Shown piece by piece: positions 5,180 through 12,081 of a DNA stretch of 14,976 nucleotides. The position numbers were made by a program, and so were the translations under genes. How positions within the stretch are numbered: the first letter of the stretch is position 1; every line of letters starts with the position of its first letter. The stretch lies in the NCBI GenBank assembly GCA_964542315.1, contig CAZIUA010000065.1, positions 1-14,976 of the forward strand, read 5' to 3'. Under the pieces are notes generated by a model. The model was not told the DNA's origin, ran no database searches, and saw nothing but the letters and a program-made list of their open reading frames with translations. The stretch comes from UBA11524 sp964542315. GTDB lineage: Bacteria > Bacillota > Clostridia > Christensenellales > Aristaeellaceae.

Positions 5180-6270
5180 AGCGCAACCTGGATGAGATCG
5201 ACTTCCGCGCCGCCTTCCGGGAGGAACCGGAAAGCTGCCATCGGGCGCTGATGCATGCCGCCCGCTCCGTCAAGGAGGAAAAGCAAACCATGAAGAAGCG
5301 TTCCATGCGTACCTTACTGATCGCCGCCGTGCTCATCGTGAGCATGCTGACCACCGCCTTCGCCGCCGAAAAGCTCTTCGGCTGGAGCGATTACTTCGAG
5401 CATCAGGGCATCCACACCACGCCGCAGATGCAGTCCGCCATGCAGATGGCGCCCCAGACCTTCACCGTCGGCCCGATGACCTTCACCGTGCAGGAGCTGG
5501 TCGCCGATCCCCACATGGCGATGGCCTCGACCAGGATCACCCTCACCGAAGGCACCGGCCTTGTCACCAACGAGCCCTACGACCGCATCAGTGCCGCCGG
5601 ATACCGCGTCACCGGCGCGCTGGACGGCCTGACCGATCCCAAGCTGATCTGGCTGGAAGCCGCCCAGCAGCTCGACCTCCCCCTGTACAGCGTGCGCGCC
5701 ATCATCGAGGTGGACGAAGCCGTGAATGACGGCGACGCCATGGAGGACTGCATTTGGCCTGCGTCCGACAGCGCCATCTACCTCAGCACGGCCTTCCTCA
5801 AGGCCGATGCCCTGGGCGCTGAGCTGCCCCTGCGCATGTTCCTGCGTGTGGCGCAGATCGACCCCGCCACCGGCGATGAGATCGAAAAATGGACGAGCCG
5901 CGAGGCGCTGACCCTCCCCGTCAGCCAGCTGCTGGACGAGAAGGACTACACCACCGAGGCGCCGTACACCTCCGCGGCCGGCGCGCAGCTCACCGGCATC
6001 CATGCCGACCTGTACGTCACCGGCGCATACCTGACCCTGACCTGGCAGTTGCCGGACGGCACGCCCTATGACGAGGAATTCTCCATCTGGGAGGACGGTA
6101 ATGAAGCGATCCTGCTGACGGACGGCACCTTCAACGTCTTCGAGGGCGGCGTGAGCCTGAGCGGCCGCGTGGATGATTCCGCCTGGCCCGTCGTCAAGGC
6201 ACAGGAGATGATCAATGTGGACGCGCTGCCGGAGGTCATCCGGGTGAACGGCGCGGTCGCATACAAGTAA
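5176..6270 (+). CDS. Single-pass membrane protein, probable anti-sigma regulator of sigma-1
   Basis: The start is the ATG at 5176 in the ATGA overlap with the sigma gene, giving 364 residues; the open frame continues 40 codons upstream only as a shadow of the sigma gene. It has a short cytoplasmic N-terminus (1-44: NLDEIDFRAAFREEPESCHRALMHAARSVKEEK region), one membrane helix (about 45-64, LLIAAVLIVSMLTTAFAA) and a large outer domain (about 65-364) rich in acidic residues, with no recognised catalytic motif. The topology and overlap match anti-sigma factors, in which the inner part binds the sigma factor and the outer part senses the envelope. The inner part is short and has no zinc-binding HxxxCxxC. 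Its N-terminal region and helix resemble those of the gene at 6319-7554. It could be a DUF4179-like protein. The anti-sigma role is inference. Confidence 0.85.
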   Translation: MKRNLDEIDFRAAFREEPESCHRALMHAARSVKEEKQTMKKRSMRTLLIAAVLIVSMLTTAFAAEKLFGWSDYFEHQGIHTTPQMQSAMQMAPQTFTVGPMTFTVQELVADPHMAMASTRITLTEGTGLVTNEPYDRISAAGYRVTGALDGLTDPKLIWLEAAQQLDLPLYSVRAIIEVDEAVNDGDAMEDCIWPASDSAIYLSTAFLKADALGAELPLRMFLRVAQIDPATGDEIEKWTSREALTLPVSQLLDEKDYTTEAPYTSAAGAQLTGIHADLYVTGAYLTLTWQLPDGTPYDEEFSIWEDGNEAILLTDGTFNVFEGGVSLSGRVDDSAWPVVKAQEMINVDALPEVIRVNGAVAYK

Positions 6271-6316
6271 ACACAACTTTGCCCGGGCAGAGCCGATCTG
6301 TCCGGGCTTTTGTGTT
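6270..6316. terminator. Bidirectional terminator between the convergent sigma modules
   Basis: GCCCGGGCAGA (6281-6291) pairs with TCTGTCCGGGC (6297-6307), 11 bp with one G-T position and a 5-nt loop. AACACAA (6270-6276) pairs with TTGTGTT (6310-6316) outside a short internal gap. T runs follow on the plus strand (6308-6311) and, as AAA at 6278-6280 of the complement, on the minus strand. The hairpin fills almost the whole 48-bp space between the two convergent genes. Confidence 0.82.
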
Positions 6317-6318
6317 GC

Positions 6319-7554
6319 TTATTTCATCGTCAGGCGGAACAGCTCGCCCACCTTGGTAACAAAGCCGACGCTCTGCGGGAAGGCTTCCACCCCGGGCCGC
6401 TCCTCGCGATAGCGGCAGAGCCACTGCCCGTCGATACACTGCACATCGGGGAATTCAACCGCCATGCCATCCATGGCAGCGAAGGCCAGCGGCGCACCAT
6501 TTTCGTCCGTCAGGGCATATGCGCCCAGCTTGTCCGCCAAGGCGTTTGCGGCCTCCTGCGTGTTCTGCGCAGGCAGCACATCCACGCAGAACTGCGTGCG
6601 CAGGGGCGTCAGCAGGAATTGGCTGATCTGCACGGTCGCATCCGGCAGGTCGATCGCCTCCGCCGGCGTGAGGTCATAGGCAATGACGCGATCCGCATCA
6701 AAGGTGAAATGCACGGTGATGCGCGCGGTCTCGGTCAGGTTGCTGAGCTCCTCCGCATCGCCGATGACGGTGTACCCTTCGCGGACAAGGCGGTCCACGT
6801 CCTCCCATTCACCTTCGACGATCACCGCGTTGTCGAAGCGCTCCAGCGTGGCACGCACATCCGCGACCTCCGCCAGTGCATCCGCATCGGTGATGACCGC
6901 ATCGCGCAGCATGCTGTCCGGCGTACAGAGGTACGCAAAGGCCTTCTGCGGACGATAGATGATGAAGGTCACGTCGCATACCGCCTGGCCGGACAGCCCT
7001 TCGGTCAGCTTCTGGCTCCACGCGCCGCCGGACACGGGATTGCGCCGCACAGGCAGCGCATCCAGATGGAGACTCGGCACCAGCGTGGTGTCGGGGGCAT
7101 CATCCACATAGGCCATCAGGCGGATGGTCTGCCCGTTCAGCGTCAGGTCGCCGCAAAGTGCCACCAAAGCGGCCTGGTCGGGGTCAGCGTTCTCCAATTC
7201 GTAGGAGAAGGCAAAGCTCCGCCCGTCATACACCACGCCGGTGATGCGCGCAGTGATGCCGTCCGCAGTGGCCTCGGCGGACACCTCCTGGGCGATCTGG
7301 GTCAGTTCCGTTCCGGCAGTGCCATTGCCCAGCAACCAATCCAGAATGGCCGGGCGGGACAGTGCCAGCGCGGTGGTCATCATGCTCAAGACGAGCACGG
7401 CCGCGATAAGCGTGGTGCGCAGTGAGATCCGTTTCATGTGCTTTTCCTCCTTGGAGGAGACCAGCGCCTGCAGCATCCGCCCCGTTCGTTCGGCGAATCC
7501 CTCCGGCATGTCGGGGAACATGCCCTGCAGCTCCTTGGGATCAAGGCGGATCAT
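6319..7554 (-). CDS. Single-pass membrane protein, probable anti-sigma regulator of sigma-2
   Basis: This 411-residue protein begins at the ATG at 7554, which overlaps the sigma stop (ATGA); GGAGGTG lies just upstream inside the sigma gene. It has a cytoplasmic N-terminus (1-45: LDPKELQGMFPDMPEGFAERTGRMLQALVSSKEEK region), one membrane helix (about 46-66, TTLIAAVLVLSMMTTALAL) and an outer domain of about 340 residues with no recognised enzyme motif. The N-terminal plan, EEK..MK+.S+RT followed by LIAAVL..SM.TTA.A, matches the gene at 5176-6270, while the outer domains look unrelated. This suggests duplication with divergent sensing. The role as anti-sigma factor is inferred from overlap and topology. 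The two large outer domains are longer than in many simple anti-sigma proteins. Confidence 0.86.
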   Translation of the reverse strand: MIRLDPKELQGMFPDMPEGFAERTGRMLQALVSSKEEKHMKRISLRTTLIAAVLVLSMMTTALALSRPAILDWLLGNGTAGTELTQIAQEVSAEATADGITARITGVVYDGRSFAFSYELENADPDQAALVALCGDLTLNGQTIRLMAYVDDAPDTTLVPSLHLDALPVRRNPVSGGAWSQKLTEGLSGQAVCDVTFIIYRPQKAFAYLCTPDSMLRDAVITDADALAEVADVRATLERFDNAVIVEGEWEDVDRLVREGYTVIGDAEELSNLTETARITVHFTFDADRVIAYDLTPAEAIDLPDATVQISQFLLTPLRTQFCVDVLPAQNTQEAANALADKLGAYALTDENGAPLAFAAMDGMAVEFPDVQCIDGQWLCRYREERPGVEAFPQSVGFVTKVGELFRLTMK

Positions 7555-8018
7555 GGCGACACCTCCTCAGACAGTTGTGCTTGCAGCTTTTTTCGTGCGC
7601 GGAAGAGCCGGCTCTTCACGCTGGAAACGGGGATGCGCAAGGCGGAAGCGACCTCCTTTTCGCTCATGCCCTCCATGTATTTGAGCAGCAGAGGCGTGCG
7701 GAGATTTTCCGGCAGCGCGCGGACAGCCTCCTGCAGGGGCGTTGGCTCCATCGGGGCGGATGCGCCCTGGGGAACGTCCGCCACGGGGATGGCCTTTTTC
7801 CGCCGCCGCAGAATGGAATAGCACTCGTTGATGACGATGCGCATCATCCACGCCTTTTCCGCGCCTGCACGCGCCTGATGGCGATGCGTCCACGCGCTGA
7901 GCAGGGCTTGCTGCACTGCGTCCTCCGCATCGGGGCGATTCCCCACCAGGCTGTACGCCACCCGGTAGAACGAGGGCATGTGCGCCTGACTCATCGCCAG
8001 GTAGGTTGCTTCATCCAT
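7551..8018 (-). CDS. ECF-like RNA polymerase sigma factor (sigma-2 of the twin modules)
   Basis: The 155-residue protein starts at the ATG at 8018, preceded by GGAGGG; a longer in-frame extension to 8141 reads into T-rich noncoding DNA and has no ribosome binding site. Region 2 (about residues 15-73) has YRVAYSLVGNRPDAEDAVQQALLSAW and the helix AWMMRIVINECYSILRRR. Region 4 (about 98-150) has LPENLRTPLLLKYMEGMSEKEVASALRIPVSSVKSRLFRARKKL. These align directly with the sigma factor at 4721-5179 (YRVAY.L, EDA.Q, LPE.LR.PL, EGM...E.A..LR.PV..V+.R..RA+K.L). It is followed by the membrane regulator with an ATGA overlap, the same design as the first module but on the opposite strand. Confidence 0.93.
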   Translation of the reverse strand: MDEATYLAMSQAHMPSFYRVAYSLVGNRPDAEDAVQQALLSAWTHRHQARAGAEKAWMMRIVINECYSILRRRKKAIPVADVPQGASAPMEPTPLQEAVRALPENLRTPLLLKYMEGMSEKEVASALRIPVSSVKSRLFRARKKLQAQLSEEVSP

Positions 8019-8046
8019 GGGTTTCCCTCCGGTGTGCTTTTGAGAT

Positions 8047-8061
8047 CTCACTGATATAACG
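8047..8061 (-). promoter_or_regulatory. Candidate ECF -10 region of the sigma-2 gene
   Basis: On the minus strand CGTTATATCAGTGAG matches CGTTATATAGGTGAG upstream of the SH3-like protein (13463-13477) at 13 of 15 bases. It lies 29 bases upstream of the sigma-2 ATG. A matching -35 (GCGTGAMG) is not visible at 16-17 bases; that position holds an A-rich GGCAAAAT. Autoregulation is the inferred meaning. Confidence 0.45.
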
Positions 8062-8114
8062 CAAGAGATCAGCAAAAAGATTTTGCCGGGGAAGAAAAAA
8101 TCTTCCTCACCACG

Positions 8115-8146
8115 AAAAAATCCTGCACGGCACGGAGCCATGCAGG
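8115..8146 (-). terminator. Intrinsic terminator with repeat hairpin, copy A
   Basis: On the minus strand CCTGCATGGC (8146-8137) pairs with GCCGTGCAGG (8131-8122) over a 5-nt loop, 10 bp with one G-U. It is followed by A and six T residues (8120-8115). It would end transcripts that have passed the pepF end and the structured region. The same hairpin recurs at 8359-8383 without a T tract. Confidence 0.8.
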
Positions 8147-8323
8147 TAGAAGGTCGAAAAGCAAGCCGCTCGAGTCCGTTGCTCGCCGTCGGCAGACTGC
8201 AAATCTAAAATCGGCGACATGCGCGGCGATTTTCGTGCGATTTTGCTTGAAAAATCGCTTCCTTACACGACGGAACGGCCGTCAGGGCTGCTTGCGCCCT
8301 AACAGTGACGGAGTGCAAAACTC
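8147..8323. other. Highly structured noncoding stretch
   Basis: No gene is supported here. Inverted repeats follow each other closely: GCCG..CGAG/CTCG..CGGC around 8165-8193; AAAATCG/CGATTTT around 8206-8233; GCGATTTT/AAAATCGC around 8237-8258; GACGG/CCGTC around 8269-8283; and AGGGC/GCCCT at 8284-8300. The stretch lies between the terminator at 8324-8349 and the one at 8115-8146. It could be an interspersed structural repeat or a small RNA. No clear promoter was seen inside it. Confidence 0.55.
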
Positions 8324-8349
8324 AAAAAAGTGGCTTTCGCCACTTTTTT
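8324..8349. terminator. Symmetrical intrinsic terminator after pepF
   Basis: AAAAAAGTGGC (8324-8334) pairs perfectly with GCCACTTTTTT (8339-8349) over a 4-nt loop, which reads GAAA on the minus strand and so is a stable GNRA tetraloop for the pepF transcript. Six T residues end the stem on either strand. It lies 44 bases after the pepF stop. Confidence 0.85.
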
Positions 8350-8358
8350 GACACCCTG

Positions 8359-8383
8359 CCTGCACGGCGCGGAGCCATACAGG
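8359..8383 (-). repeat. Repeat hairpin, copy B (25 bp)
   Basis: This 25-bp sequence matches 8122-8146 at 23 of 25 bases, in the same orientation. On the minus strand it folds into a fully paired 10-bp stem: one of the two differences lies in the loop and the other changes a C-G pair to U-G. It begins 9 bases after the pepF stop codon. Confidence 0.8.
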
Positions 8384-8392
8384 ACGGATGAT

Positions 8393-10144
8393 TTACTTCT
8401 CGCACAGGGCGCAGAAGGCGTCGATGTCCTTGCGGACGACCTCCAGGCTGGAGCGCCAGAAGTCGATGCTGCGGACGTCGATGCCCACGCTCGCAGCCAC
8501 CTCAGCGATGGTGCCGGAGCCGCAGGAGCGCAGCAGCTGATTGTACTTGGGCACGAAGGATTCGCCCTCCTTGAGGTACTGGGCGAACACGCCCTTGCCG
8601 AACAGCTCGCCAAAGGCATAGGGGAAGTTGTAGAAGTTCAGGCCGCTGGAATAATAGTGGCTCTTGCACGCCCACATATAGGGGTGGCGGATATTTGCAT
8701 CCAGGCCATCGCCGTAGGTGGCATCCTGCGCGCGGAGCATCGCGTCCTTGAGCTCGTTCACGGTCATGGCGTGATCGGCGCGGGTCTCGATGACTTCCGT
8801 TTCAAACAGGTAGCGGCTGAGGATGTCCACACAGGTCTGCGTCACTTCCATCAGGGAGGACTCCAGCAGGGTGAAGCGCTCCGCCTCGGTGGCATTTTTC
8901 AGCACCTGATGCGCCAGCATGGTCTCATTGAAGATGGAGGCCGTTTCCGCCAGGGGCATGGGCGTGCCGGTCAGTTCAGCGGGCAGGCCAGCCATGCAGC
9001 GGTTGTGCCACGCATGGCCGAGCTCATGGGCGATGGTGGAAATATCGGAGAAGGAGCCCTGGAAGTTGGTCAGGATCAGGCTGCGGTCGAATTCATGCAC
9101 GCCCGCGCAGAACGCACCACCGGTCTTGCCCTCGCGGGGATAGACGTCGATCCAGCGCTGCGCAAAGGCATTGTCCATGAAATCCGCCATATCCGGGGTG
9201 AACTTGCCCATCTCGCGCAGGAGGAGCTCACGGGCCTCCTCGATGGAATAGGCCTTGCTCGCCTGGCCCACAGGGGCAAAGAGGTCATAGAAGGGCAGGC
9301 CGCCCTCATGCCCGAGGTACTTCGCCTTCGCCTTCAGATAGCGGCGGAAATGGGGCAGATACTCGCGGATGGCCGTCAGCATGGCTTCCAGCGTCTCGCG
9401 GTCCATGCGGTTCTGCTGCAGCGTCATGTCCAGCACGGAGTCATAGCCGCGCGCCTTGGCCATGGTGCGCGCCTCCATCTTGATGCTGTTCAGGCAGTAG
9501 GACATGGGCAGCTCGATCTTCTGATAGGACGCGATCTCTGCCTCATAGGCATCCTTGCGGACGGATGCATCCGCATCATAGGCCATGCCGCGCACAGCAG
9601 GCAGGGGCAGGGACTGGCCGCGGTACTCCACCGTATGGGTGGAATCCAGCTTATCGCGCAGCTGGGAGAACGCGCTGCCGCCGGACAGCTGCATCTGCAG
9701 CATCCACGGTTCGATCTCGGCCGGGAGGGTATGCGCCGCATCCGCCTTCAGCTCGCGCAGGGCGAAGGCGATGGTCTGCAGATACTCGCTGCCGGCGATG
9801 AGCTCCTCAAGGTTCTCCAGCTGGCCGATGTAGCGCTTGATGGCGCTGTAGGCCAGGGTCGCCTCCGTGCCGATGAGGGACAGCTTGTCCTCATACTGCT
9901 GGGCGGTGCCATTGTTCGCATCCACCGTCAGGGTCAGGCTGGTGAAGCTGGTCAGGCGCTCCATCAGCGCATTCATGACGGCCTCATGCTGGAAGATCTT
10001 CTCCAGCTTCGTGCGGTCATCCATGTCCGCCGCCAGCAGTGCCTTCTCTTCCTCGATCATCTCCGGCCAGCGCTTCATGTCCGCCAGAAAACGTTCATCT
10101 TCGAAGCTCTCATACAGGAAGGACAGATCCCAGGTCGTGTTCAT
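8393..10144 (-). CDS. pepF: Oligoendopeptidase F (M3 family zinc peptidase)
   Basis: The 583-residue protein has the length and architecture of PepF, a cytoplasmic zinc metallopeptidase cutting short oligopeptides. The zinc motif HELGH (about residues 373-377, in STIAHELGHAWHNR) and the downstream glutamate in LAETASIFNET (about E400) are present, as are the N-terminal WDLSFLYESFED and the C-terminal FYNFPYAFGELFGKGVFAQYL and LLRSCGSGT segments typical of the family. The start is the ATG at 10144, preceded by AAGGAG; an in-frame GTG 9 bases upstream overlaps that site and is unlikely. The ribosome binding site overlaps the stop codon of the PHP-domain gene, so the two are co-transcribed. Terminators follow at 8324-8349 and 8115-8146. 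Related M3B peptidases of the same fold are a small alternative. Confidence 0.94.
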   Translation of the reverse strand: MNTTWDLSFLYESFEDERFLADMKRWPEMIEEEKALLAADMDDRTKLEKIFQHEAVMNALMERLTSFTSLTLTVDANNGTAQQYEDKLSLIGTEATLAYSAIKRYIGQLENLEELIAGSEYLQTIAFALRELKADAAHTLPAEIEPWMLQMQLSGGSAFSQLRDKLDSTHTVEYRGQSLPLPAVRGMAYDADASVRKDAYEAEIASYQKIELPMSYCLNSIKMEARTMAKARGYDSVLDMTLQQNRMDRETLEAMLTAIREYLPHFRRYLKAKAKYLGHEGGLPFYDLFAPVGQASKAYSIEEARELLLREMGKFTPDMADFMDNAFAQRWIDVYPREGKTGGAFCAGVHEFDRSLILTNFQGSFSDISTIAHELGHAWHNRCMAGLPAELTGTPMPLAETASIFNETMLAHQVLKNATEAERFTLLESSLMEVTQTCVDILSRYLFETEVIETRADHAMTVNELKDAMLRAQDATYGDGLDANIRHPYMWACKSHYYSSGLNFYNFPYAFGELFGKGVFAQYLKEGESFVPKYNQLLRSCGSGTIAEVAASVGIDVRSIDFWRSSLEVVRKDIDAFCALCEK

Positions 10145-10156
10145 TGCGATCACTCC

Positions 10157-10930
10157 TTAAAAAATATTGTCAACCAGATGATACTCCAGGGCATTCAGGC
10201 GTTCCAGCGCCGTCTGCCAGATCTCCTCCTCGCGCAGCTGCACAGGGTCATGCGCGTCCACGCCGAGGATGACGTCATTGTTCCATTTCCGGGCATATGC
10301 CCAGAAGTCCTGATTCGGATATCCGCGCGAATACCCGGTCAGCTCACAGCGCAGCCCCAGGAGGTTGTATTCCAGCGGGATATGCGCTTCCTTCGCGGCC
10401 TGGCAGATCATATCCGCCGCCTCCATGCAGGCCTTGTTCATCTCCCGCCGACAGGACATATACAGATCCGGATGGGCGATATAGCTGTACAGGCCGGTGC
10501 GGATGGCCTCCACCGCCTGTTCGGCGTATTCGTATACGCCGCGATCCTCCTCGCACTCCGGGCAGACATAGGGGTATTCCTCCTCCGTGTTGAGGAAGTG
10601 GTTACCCAGGATCATGTATTCCAGCCCATCATCCTTCAGGCGCCTGAGCTGATCCAGATAGCGCGGATAATACTCGCACTCCAGCCCCAGATGGATCTCC
10701 ATCCGCCCCTGATACTTCTCCCGCAGCGCCAGCACGGACTGCTTGTAGTCCGCCCACTGGCCCGGCAGCATACGGCAATGGCTGACATAATCCGTCGCGA
10801 AGGCCCATGGCGCATGATCCGAAAAGCCGAGGGTATCAAAGCCGCCAGCCAGCGCCGCCTGGACATAATGCTCGTCCGTGCCGGCAGCATGCTTGCAGCG
10901 CATGGTGTGCGTGTGGAAATTATGCTTCAC
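10157..10930 (-). CDS. PHP-domain phosphatase, histidinol-phosphatase (HisK) type
   Basis: This 257-residue protein carries the metal-binding motifs of the PHP phosphoesterase superfamily: HTHT (residues 6-9), FSDHAP (36-41), GLECEYY (82-88), LGNHF (108-112), AHPDLY (152-157) and GVDAHDP (223-229). The order and spacing fit HisK-type histidinol-phosphatases, which release phosphate from L-histidinol phosphate in histidine synthesis. No other his gene is nearby, so another phosphoester substrate is possible. The start is a GTG at 10930 with only a weak GAGATGAG upstream; no better in-frame ATG exists. It lies 33 bases after gntR and 12 bases before pepF in an apparent three-gene operon. Confidence 0.85.
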   Translation of the reverse strand: MKHNFHTHTMRCKHAAGTDEHYVQAALAGGFDTLGFSDHAPWAFATDYVSHCRMLPGQWADYKQSVLALREKYQGRMEIHLGLECEYYPRYLDQLRRLKDDGLEYMILGNHFLNTEEEYPYVCPECEEDRGVYEYAEQAVEAIRTGLYSYIAHPDLYMSCRREMNKACMEAADMICQAAKEAHIPLEYNLLGLRCELTGYSRGYPNQDFWAYARKWNNDVILGVDAHDPVQLREEEIWQTALERLNALEYHLVDNIF

Positions 10931-10963
10931 GGCTGCTCATCTCTTTCCCATTGTTTTGCGCGA

Positions 10964-11653
10964 TCAGAAGTTCTGATGCTTGCGCTGCTCCGCCAGCGCG
11001 GCCAGGCACATCTCCTTGGAGCGGTCGATGTGGCGCTTCATCAGATCCTGGAAGCTGTCCAGGTCGCGCTTTTCGATATAATCCACCAGCGCATAATGCT
11101 CATGGTGCGCCTCCAGCAGGCGATCCTCCTGGCGGATGGCCATCGCGGAGAACCGGGTGATGTACTCATCCTGGCCCTCGATGACGCGCAGGATACGGTT
11201 CTGACCGCAGATTCCCGTCAGCTGGCGATGGAACGCACGGGTGATGGGCGACAGGGTCTCGAAATCGCCGGCGGCCATCAGGTCATCCATCTCGTGCAGC
11301 TGCGCGCGCAGGGACGCGATGTCCTCCTCGGTCGCCTTCTCGATGATGGCCGGAAGGGTCAGCATCTCCAGGGCATTGCGGATGGTATAGATCTCCTCCA
11401 CGTCCGCGATGGTGAAGGCGCGCACCACCACGCCGCGGCGCAGCACATACTCCACCAGGCCGTCGCGCTCCAGCTTGCGCAGCGCTTCACGCAGGGGCGT
11501 GCGGCTGATGTGCAGGCGGTCGGCATAGTCCGTCTCGACGATGCGCTCCCCGGCCGGGATCTCGCCGGTGATGATGGCGTGCTTGAGCACTTCGTAGGCG
11601 ATCTCGCGGATCGGGCGACTCTCCATCATGGGCTGAAAGGAAATCGTATTCAT
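10964..11653 (-). CDS. GntR-family transcriptional regulator, FadR/FCD type
   Basis: The 229-residue protein has an N-terminal winged helix (about residues 12-78: REIAYEVLKHAIITGEIPAGERIVETDYADRLHISRTPLREALRKLERDGLVEYVLRRGVVV, with the recognition helix SRTPLREALRKL at 50-61) and a C-terminal all-helical FCD ligand-binding domain (about 85-220). Candidate metal-binding histidines are in RAFHRQL (H142), EAHHEHY (183-186) and KRHIDR (H208); the usual aspartate before the first one is not obvious. The start is the ATG at 11653, with AAAGGAG 7 bases upstream; a GTG 24 bases further up overlaps that site. FCD regulators often respond to sugar acids or other organic acids. It heads an operon with the PHP gene and pepF and probably represses itself through the palindrome at 11758-11767. 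The kdu genes 2 kb away are a possible second target, without direct evidence. Confidence 0.93.
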   Translation of the reverse strand: MNTISFQPMMESRPIREIAYEVLKHAIITGEIPAGERIVETDYADRLHISRTPLREALRKLERDGLVEYVLRRGVVVRAFTIADVEEIYTIRNALEMLTLPAIIEKATEEDIASLRAQLHEMDDLMAAGDFETLSPITRAFHRQLTGICGQNRILRVIEGQDEYITRFSAMAIRQEDRLLEAHHEHYALVDYIEKRDLDSFQDLMKRHIDRSKEMCLAALAEQRKHQNF

Positions 11654-11735
11654 CAGGATGCTCCTTTGGTTTATCACATGCGTGTGTGATCAGTATTTTC
11701 AGCCGGCAGCAGCGTCTCTGTCCGGCGCCGCGCGG

Positions 11736-11760
11736 CAAAGTGCTTTTTGTTTGCACTTTG
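11736..11760. repeat. 8-bp inverted repeat at the gntR transcription start
   Basis: CAAAGTGC (11736-11743) and GCACTTTG (11753-11760) form an inverted repeat with a 9-base A/T-rich centre. It overlaps the palindrome at 11758-11767 by three bases and covers the predicted transcript 5' end. It may be a second regulator site or a 5' stabilising hairpin. Confidence 0.5.
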
Positions 11761-11767
11761 TATACAA
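11758..11767. promoter_or_regulatory. Candidate GntR operator TTGTATACAA
   Basis: This perfect 10-bp palindrome fits the general FadR-subfamily operator form TnGT..ACnA. It touches the last base of the gntR -10 and extends over the transcription start, an ideal place for autorepression. Confidence 0.65.
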
Positions 11768-11795
11768 TGATAATACAAATCACAGCTGATGTCAA
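11767..11795 (-). promoter_or_regulatory. Sigma-A promoter of the gntR-PHP-pepF operon
   Basis: On the minus strand a perfect TTGACA (-35, 11790-11795), a 17-base spacer and TATCAT (-10, 11767-11772) lie about 115 bases upstream of the gntR ATG. Confidence 0.85.
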
Positions 11796-12081
11796 GCCGA
11801 ACATGCATCCTGCCGCATGCGCACCGCCGCTGAGCGCAAAAGATCCCCCGCATGGCAAGTGCATGCAGAGGACGTCGTTCTATGCCCGGCTGATATGTCT
11901 CGTTGCCTCGTATTCCTGTCAGCGTTCCACCTTCGCCTGACCAAAGTCGAAATGCCGCTCCACCTGCTGGAGGGAAGATGTGCGTCTTTCCGCCGCCTAA
12001 ACGAGGCGAAGCCCCGGCGAAAGCGGCCTTGTGCTGGACGGCTTTCCGTCGCCTAATCGAGGCGAAGCCTCCCCGATTCGC
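11796..12081. other. Noncoding stretch upstream of gntR
   Basis: About 290 bp without a supported gene, between the gntR promoter and the terminator of the SH3-like protein gene. It holds the two 29-bp hairpin repeats (11986-12014, 12042-12070) and a small inverted repeat CTCCA/TGGAG (11959-11973). An open frame crosses it on the minus strand but lacks a ribosome binding site and a recognisable product. Confidence 0.6.
11986..12070. repeat. Two copies of a 29-bp hairpin repeat
   Basis: Copies at 11986-12014 and 12042-12070 match at 26 of 29 bases in the same orientation, 56 bases apart start to start. Each contains CGCCT-AAWCG-AGGCG, a 5-bp stem with a 5-nt loop; the differences fall in the loop and outside the stem, so pairing is kept. 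Confidence 0.75.

Noticed and set aside
8019..8141. 41-codon N-terminal extension of sigma-2
   Set aside because: It crosses the candidate promoter and terminator T tract, and region 2 of the sigma factor begins properly after the ATG at 8018, which has GGAGGG upstream.
8115..8383. CRISPR array or insertion sequence
   Set aside because: Only two copies of the 25-bp hairpin are present with one long gap, there are no regular spacers, no transposase fragments and no terminal inverted repeats or target duplications that I could find.
10145..10153. GTG start 9 bases upstream of the pepF ATG
   Set aside because: The GTG lies within or directly beside the AAGGAG ribosome binding site that serves the ATG at 10144.
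8330..11689. Very long plus-strand open frame (about 1119 codons) antisense to pepF, the PHP gene and gntR
   Set aside because: It lies opposite three well-recognised genes, has low-complexity His/Leu/Gly/Arg-rich translation, no ribosome binding site and no recognisable domain. GC-rich third codon positions on the minus strand remove stops in this frame.
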